From: Opitutaceae bacterium
Lineage (GTDB): Bacteria; Verrucomicrobiota; Verrucomicrobiia; Opitutales; Opitutaceae
Direction: 5' to 3'
NCBI GenBank assembly: GCA_031282705.1
Contig: JAITDF010000501.1
Span: forward strand, 1 to 9,047
DNA length: 9,047 bases
The position numbers and the translations under genes were made by a program. Each line of letters starts with the position of its first letter. The stretch's first letter is position 1. This document shows positions 6,763 to 9,047 of this stretch, one piece after another. Under the pieces are notes generated by a model. That model saw only the letters and a program-made list of their open reading frames with translations. It did not search any database and was not told the origin of the DNA.

Positions 6763-8036
6763 GGTTTCGCGACGTTCCGGGTTTCATCAGCCGCGCGCAA
6801 GTCTTTCGAGGTGGCGAGCGCGATGACGCGCCCCTCGTCGCCCACCGCGCAGTAAAAGTGATAGACCACGCCGTCGTGCTTCAGCACCCAGGGCTTGTGC
6901 GCGAAGGTCCGGTCAAACGGCTCGCCGGGCTCGACCAGGTTCGGGCCGTCCCACCGGGTCCAGTGCACGAGGTCGTAGGAGCACGCGAAGGTGTCGAACG
7001 CGTGCGGGCGCCAGCGGAAGCCGAAATAAAACATCACCCAGACGTCGCCGATTTTCACGATTTGCGGGTCGCCCGAGATCGCCGGTTTGCCGGGGGCGTT
7101 GTCCACCACGAAGTCGGCGCCCAGGCGCGTCCAGCGCACCATGTCGCGCGACACCGCCATGCCGATGGCCTCGTGCGCGTGCACGGCGGATTTTCCGTTG
7201 TAAAACATGACAAACGGCCAGCCCGGCCCCCCGCCGTCCCCGGCGCCCAGGCCCGGCACCCCGGAGGCGACGCGGATGACGGTGCTCTTGTAAAGCGTGT
7301 TGCGCTCGAACGGGCGCGCGCCGGGCTGCGCGGTGGACAGCACGGGGTTCGCGGGCAGGCGCGTCCACTCCGCCGGCCGCGCGGGGTCGTCCGTGGACGC
7401 CAGGCCGATGGCGAGCGGGTCGGGCTCGTAGCCCTGCCGCGCGCCGCCGATGTAGGACAGCCAGTATTTCCCGTCGTGCGTGCCGGGCTCGTGCGTGCCG
7501 CCCTCCCAGCGCCAGTCCGGCAGCGAGATGCCGCCGTCGGCCTGCCAGGCGTCCCAGCCCTCGCGGCGGAACGAAAGGATTTTCCCGAGCTTTTCCCAGT
7601 GCAGGAGATCGTCGCTGCGCGCGAGAAACGTCTCGTAGCCGACCTCGTCGCGGATGGCGGCATACATCATATACCAGCGGCCCCGGTGGCGGAACACGCT
7701 CGGGCAGTCCACCAGCTCCGCCGCGCTCCCGCCCTTGAGCACGACGCCATATTTGAAGGGGGTTTTCACCTCGTCATGGATGCGGCGCATGACCTCGCCC
7801 GGCACCGCGCGCCCCGGCCCCGGCGGGAGCGGAATCACATCCGCCGGCGAAGCGCCCGGCGCGCCCCCCGGCGGAGGAGCCCCCGGCGGAGCCGCGTCCG
7901 GCGCGGCCCCGAGAAAACCGGCGATGGACAGGATGACGGCTGGGAGGGCGGCGGCGGCAAGGCGCGCGTGATGGCCGGGCATCGGGTGACGGCAGGGCGT
8001 TGGGCGGTGGCAGGGCCGGGTGGTGGCAGGGCGCAT
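6759..8036 (-). CDS. Five-bladed beta-propeller glycosidase-like protein (GH43/32/117/130-like fold), exported (425 aa)
   Basis: First gene of the operon. From about residue 90 it shows the repeated blade pattern of the GH43/62/32/68/117/130 superfamily: DCPSVFRHRGRWYMMY (D110), ETFLARSDDLLHWEKLG, GKYWLSYIGG, WPFVMFYNG, HEAIGMAVSRDMVRWTRLG (E289), SGDPQIVKIGDVWVMFYF (D323), FACSYDLVHWTRWDGP and KHDGVVYHFYCAVGD. D110, E289 and D323 are the best candidates for the acid trio, by position in the fold only. I recall similar uncharacterised proteins in Bacteroidota polysaccharide loci, usually called 'glycosylase' or GH43-like; activity and substrate are not predictable. A signal peptide is clear if translation starts at M19 (ATG at 7980-7982): positive HHAR, hydrophobic LAAAALPAVILSIAGFLG, then Ala. 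The longer start at 8036 adds 18 residues encoded by a GC-rich repeat. Neither start has a good Shine-Dalgarno, so M19 may be correct. An Ala/Pro linker (DAAPPGAPP) links signal and propeller. The stop overlaps the GH95 start. Confidence 0.85.
   Translation of the reverse strand: MRPATTRPCHRPTPCRHPMPGHHARLAAAALPAVILSIAGFLGAAPDAAPPGAPPPGGAPGASPADVIPLPPGPGRAVPGEVMRRIHDEVKTPFKYGVVLKGGSAAELVDCPSVFRHRGRWYMMYAAIRDEVGYETFLARSDDLLHWEKLGKILSFRREGWDAWQADGGISLPDWRWEGGTHEPGTHDGKYWLSYIGGARQGYEPDPLAIGLASTDDPARPAEWTRLPANPVLSTAQPGARPFERNTLYKSTVIRVASGVPGLGAGDGGGPGWPFVMFYNGKSAVHAHEAIGMAVSRDMVRWTRLGADFVVDNAPGKPAISGDPQIVKIGDVWVMFYFGFRWRPHAFDTFACSYDLVHWTRWDGPNLVEPGEPFDRTFAHKPWVLKHDGVVYHFYCAVGDEGRVIALATSKDLRAADETRNVAKP
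7983..8034 (-). repeat. 16-18-bp imperfect tandem repeat at the start of the propeller gene
   Basis: On the minus strand CCCTGCC recurs three times at 16- and 18-bp spacing, with CACCACCCG, CACCGCCCA and GTCACCCG following. It encodes 'RPATTRPCHRPTPCRHP' between the two candidate starts. A repeat here supports M19 (7982) as the true start, with this as leader, but does not prove it. Confidence 0.5.
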
Positions 8037-8040
8037 TGGA

Positions 8041-8125
8041 AAAAAGAGGGGGAAATCAATACGCCCAACCGCCCCGGAAATCTATCGGTATAACCCTTGG
8101 TTTATGCATTATCCTAAGAAAACCG
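8041..8125 (-). promoter_or_regulatory. AT-rich probable promoter/leader of the glycosidase operon
   Basis: This is the only clearly AT-rich stretch in the window and lies immediately upstream of the operon's first gene. On the minus strand it has -10-like hexamers GATAAT (8113-8108) and TATACC (8092-8087), without a convincing -35 at 16-18 bp. A short inverted repeat, AACC-AAG-GGTT, separates them and could be part of an operator. The exact promoter cannot be assigned by eye. Confidence 0.35.
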
Positions 8126-8161
8126 CGCCTCCGCGACGCGCCTCCGCGACGCGCCCCCGCG
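8125..8161. repeat. 13-bp tandem repeat, about 2.8 copies
   Basis: GCGCCTCCGCGAC occurs at 8125-8137 and exactly again at 8138-8150, followed by a partial diverged copy at 8151-8161. It abuts the AT-rich promoter region on its upstream side. No coding potential is apparent. Confidence 0.7.
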
Positions 8162-8239
8162 CAGCCGGCCTCCCCCGCCCATTGGGCACAACTGACGCTG
8201 GCGCAGTCCCGTCGTAACGCGCAGCATGGCGGACTGCCG

Positions 8240-8272
8240 GCAAGGGCCGTGCAAAGGCCGTGCAAGGGCCAT
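8240..8272. repeat. Three 11-bp direct repeats (GCAAGGGCCGT type)
   Basis: GCAAGGGCCGT (8240-8250), GCAAAGGCCGT (8251-8261) and GCAAGGGCCAT (8262-8272) lie head to tail. The 11-bp period is close to one helical turn, so a protein binding each unit would sit on one face. The array lies between the PPIase stop and the operon promoter region; a regulatory role is only inferred. Confidence 0.65.
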
Positions 8273-8321
8273 GCGAGCCCCCGTATTCAGCCGCAGGTTT
8301 CCAAACCCGCGCCACAGGGCG

Positions 8322-8336
8322 CCGCCGCGCCGGCGG
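8322..8336. other. GC hairpin downstream of the PPIase gene
   Basis: CCGCCG-CGC-CGGCGG is a perfect 6-bp stem 38 bases past the PPIase stop. No T-tract follows on the minus strand, so if it ends transcription it is not a classical intrinsic terminator. A second weaker hairpin, GGTTT-CC-AAACC, lies at 8296-8307. The rest of 8162-8321, apart from the 11-bp array, shows only a GCCC-ATT-GGGC inverted repeat at 8177-8187. Confidence 0.35.
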
Positions 8337-8373
8337 GGATGGGCGGAGGGCGGGAGGGCGGGAGGCGGGCGCG

Positions 8374-8886
8374 CTACTCCGCCGGGACGATGCGGATGCT
8401 TTCGATGGCGAGGCGTTCGATGGGGGTGCTGCCCTCGCCGCCGGGCTGGCAGGGGACGCCCGCCAGGCGCTCCAGCACGTCGTCGCCGGCCACGAGTTCG
8501 CCGAAAGCGGTGTAGTTGCGGTCGAGGAAACGCGCGTCGCCGTGGCAGATGAAGAACTGGCTGCCGGCGGAGTCGGGATGCTGCGAGCGGGCCATGGAGA
8601 TGACTCCGCGCACGTGCGGCCGGGCGCTAAACTCGGCCTTGATCTGGTAGCCGGGGCCGCCGGTGCCGGGCTGGCCGCGCGCGCCTTCGCGGGTGTTGGG
8701 GCAGCCGCCCTGAATCATGAAGCCCTTGATGACGCGGTGAAAGGCGTGGCCGTCGTAGAAGCCTTCGCGGGCGAGTTTTTTGAAGTTGGCGACGGTCTTC
8801 GGCGCGACTTCGGGCCAGAAGGCGATGGTCATTTCTCCGTAGGAGGTCTTGATGACGGCGTTTTCTTTGGGCGTGTTTGTGCTCAT
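8374..8886 (-). CDS. Peptidyl-prolyl cis-trans isomerase, cyclophilin type (170 aa)
   Basis: Catalyses cis-trans isomerisation of Xaa-Pro bonds. This is a compact single-domain bacterial cyclophilin. From the ATG at 8884-8886 the protein starts MSTNTPKENAVIKTSYGEM and covers the whole fold. Motifs in order: FHRVIKGFMIQGG (catalytic Arg in FHRV plus the Phe/Gln of GFMIQGG), a glycine-rich loop GQPGTGGPGYQIKAEF, GVISMARSQHPDSAGSQFFI (the conserved Met/Ala and SQFFI core), and LDRNYTAFGELVAGDDVLERL. No signal peptide or membrane segment is seen, so a cytoplasmic location is inferred. The reading frame is open to 8973, but the extra 29 residues are Pro/Arg-rich, unlike the family, and overlap the divergent gene, so the internal Met is preferred. 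It lies upstream of the glycosidase operon on the same strand, separated by 337 bp with its own repeats and a probable promoter, so it is likely a separate transcription unit. Confidence 0.93.
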   Translation of the reverse strand: MSTNTPKENAVIKTSYGEMTIAFWPEVAPKTVANFKKLAREGFYDGHAFHRVIKGFMIQGGCPNTREGARGQPGTGGPGYQIKAEFSARPHVRGVISMARSQHPDSAGSQFFICHGDARFLDRNYTAFGELVAGDDVLERLAGVPCQPGGEGSTPIERLAIESIRIVPAE

Positions 8887-8971
8887 GAAGGGTCCATCAA
8901 AACGCGGCGCGGGCGCGCCGGGCAACCCCAATCGTTTCGGGACGGACGCAGGGGAAGCGGGACGGGTGCGC

Positions 8972-9047
8972 ATGCCCGCCGTCAGCGAACCGCTGCTGCA
9001 CTGGGTCGTGTCGGGCGAAATGGAGATGGAGGAACACGAGGATGGCG
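8972..9047 (+). CDS. Partial 5' end of a divergent gene, possibly an AraC-type regulator
   Basis: The plus strand stays open to the window edge and reads MPAVSEPLLHWVVSGEMEME and a few more residues, with protein-like composition. The 'LLHWVVSGE' run resembles the first beta strands of the cupin-like sensor domain of AraC-family regulators, but 25 residues cannot establish a family. The start is uncertain: ATG at 8972, or GTG at 8966, better spaced from a purine-rich AGGGGAAG at 8950-8957. The frame continues back to an ATG at 8885, but that stretch has non-coding-like codon use and overlaps the PPIase start. Transcription would diverge from the PPIase gene. If it is a sugar-responsive AraC regulator, it could control the nearby glycosidases; that is speculation. 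Confidence 0.4.
   Translation, partial: MPAVSEPLLHWVVSGEMEMEEHEDG

Noticed and set aside
5878..8093. Plus-strand frames of 325 and 505 codons (5878-6855 and 6576-8093)
   Set aside because: They overlap each other and are antisense to GH95 and the propeller gene. Products are Arg/Gly/Ala-rich and without domains.
8000..8515. Small open frames in the spacer (8000-8515 plus, 8020-8217 plus, 8056-8265 minus, 8109-8315 minus)
   Set aside because: They run through tandem repeats or antisense to the PPIase, with no start signals, domains or coding-like codon pattern.
8887..8973. 29-residue N-terminal extension of the PPIase
   Set aside because: Pro/Arg-rich, absent from the cyclophilin fold, and overlapping the divergent gene start. 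The Met at 8886 fits the family length.
1..9047. tRNA, rRNA, insertion sequence or phage features
   Set aside because: No cloverleaf or rRNA-like sequence, transposase, integrase or terminal inverted repeats with target duplication were seen on reading both strands.

Overview
The window is very GC-rich, with strong G/C bias at third codon positions. It carries a polysaccharide-degradation operon and housekeeping-type flanks. Gene content, Ala/Pro-rich exported enzymes, no SusC/SusD pair, and a dispersed 'SAPKGRQPLAVG...ERSEEPTG'-type repeat together suggest a Verrucomicrobiota member, perhaps Opitutaceae. That assignment rests on memory of family traits, not on a search.

Layout, left to right. 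1-235: spacer downstream of the operon, with three hairpins, one resembling an intrinsic terminator on the minus strand (41-58). 236-8036: three minus-strand genes, transcribed right to left: (i) a five-bladed beta-propeller glycosidase-like protein (GH43/32/117/130-like fold), 6759-8036; (ii) a GH95 alpha-L-fucosidase-type enzyme, 4138-6762; (iii) a large GH78 alpha-L-rhamnosidase, 236-4141. Both junctions are 4-base ATGA start/stop overlaps, so the three are almost certainly co-transcribed and translationally coupled. 8037-8373: a 337-bp gene-free region holding an AT-rich probable promoter/leader for the operon and two short tandem-repeat arrays. 8374-8886: a cyclophilin-type peptidyl-prolyl isomerase, minus strand. 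8972-9047: the first codons of a plus-strand gene cut by the window edge, perhaps an AraC-type regulator.

Function. All three operon proteins have export signals. GH78 and GH95 remove terminal alpha-L-rhamnose and alpha-L-fucose (or L-galactose), and the propeller protein presumably acts on another linkage of the same glycan. A side-chain-rich plant polysaccharide such as a rhamnogalacturonan, gum or mucilage fits, but the substrate cannot be fixed from sequence.

The most unusual feature is how much repetitive DNA has been absorbed into the reading frames. Each operon gene starts with repeats: a 16-18-bp GC repeat in gene i, an 18-bp array in gene ii, and a structured dispersed repeat in gene iii. 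The last places about 80 atypical residues ahead of the rhamnosidase's signal-like segment. The rhamnosidase also has an in-frame palindrome, a Pro/Ala linker, a Gly/Ala/His insert and a discoidin-like insertion. I see no clearly new multi-gene system such as defence, CRISPR or a mobile element.
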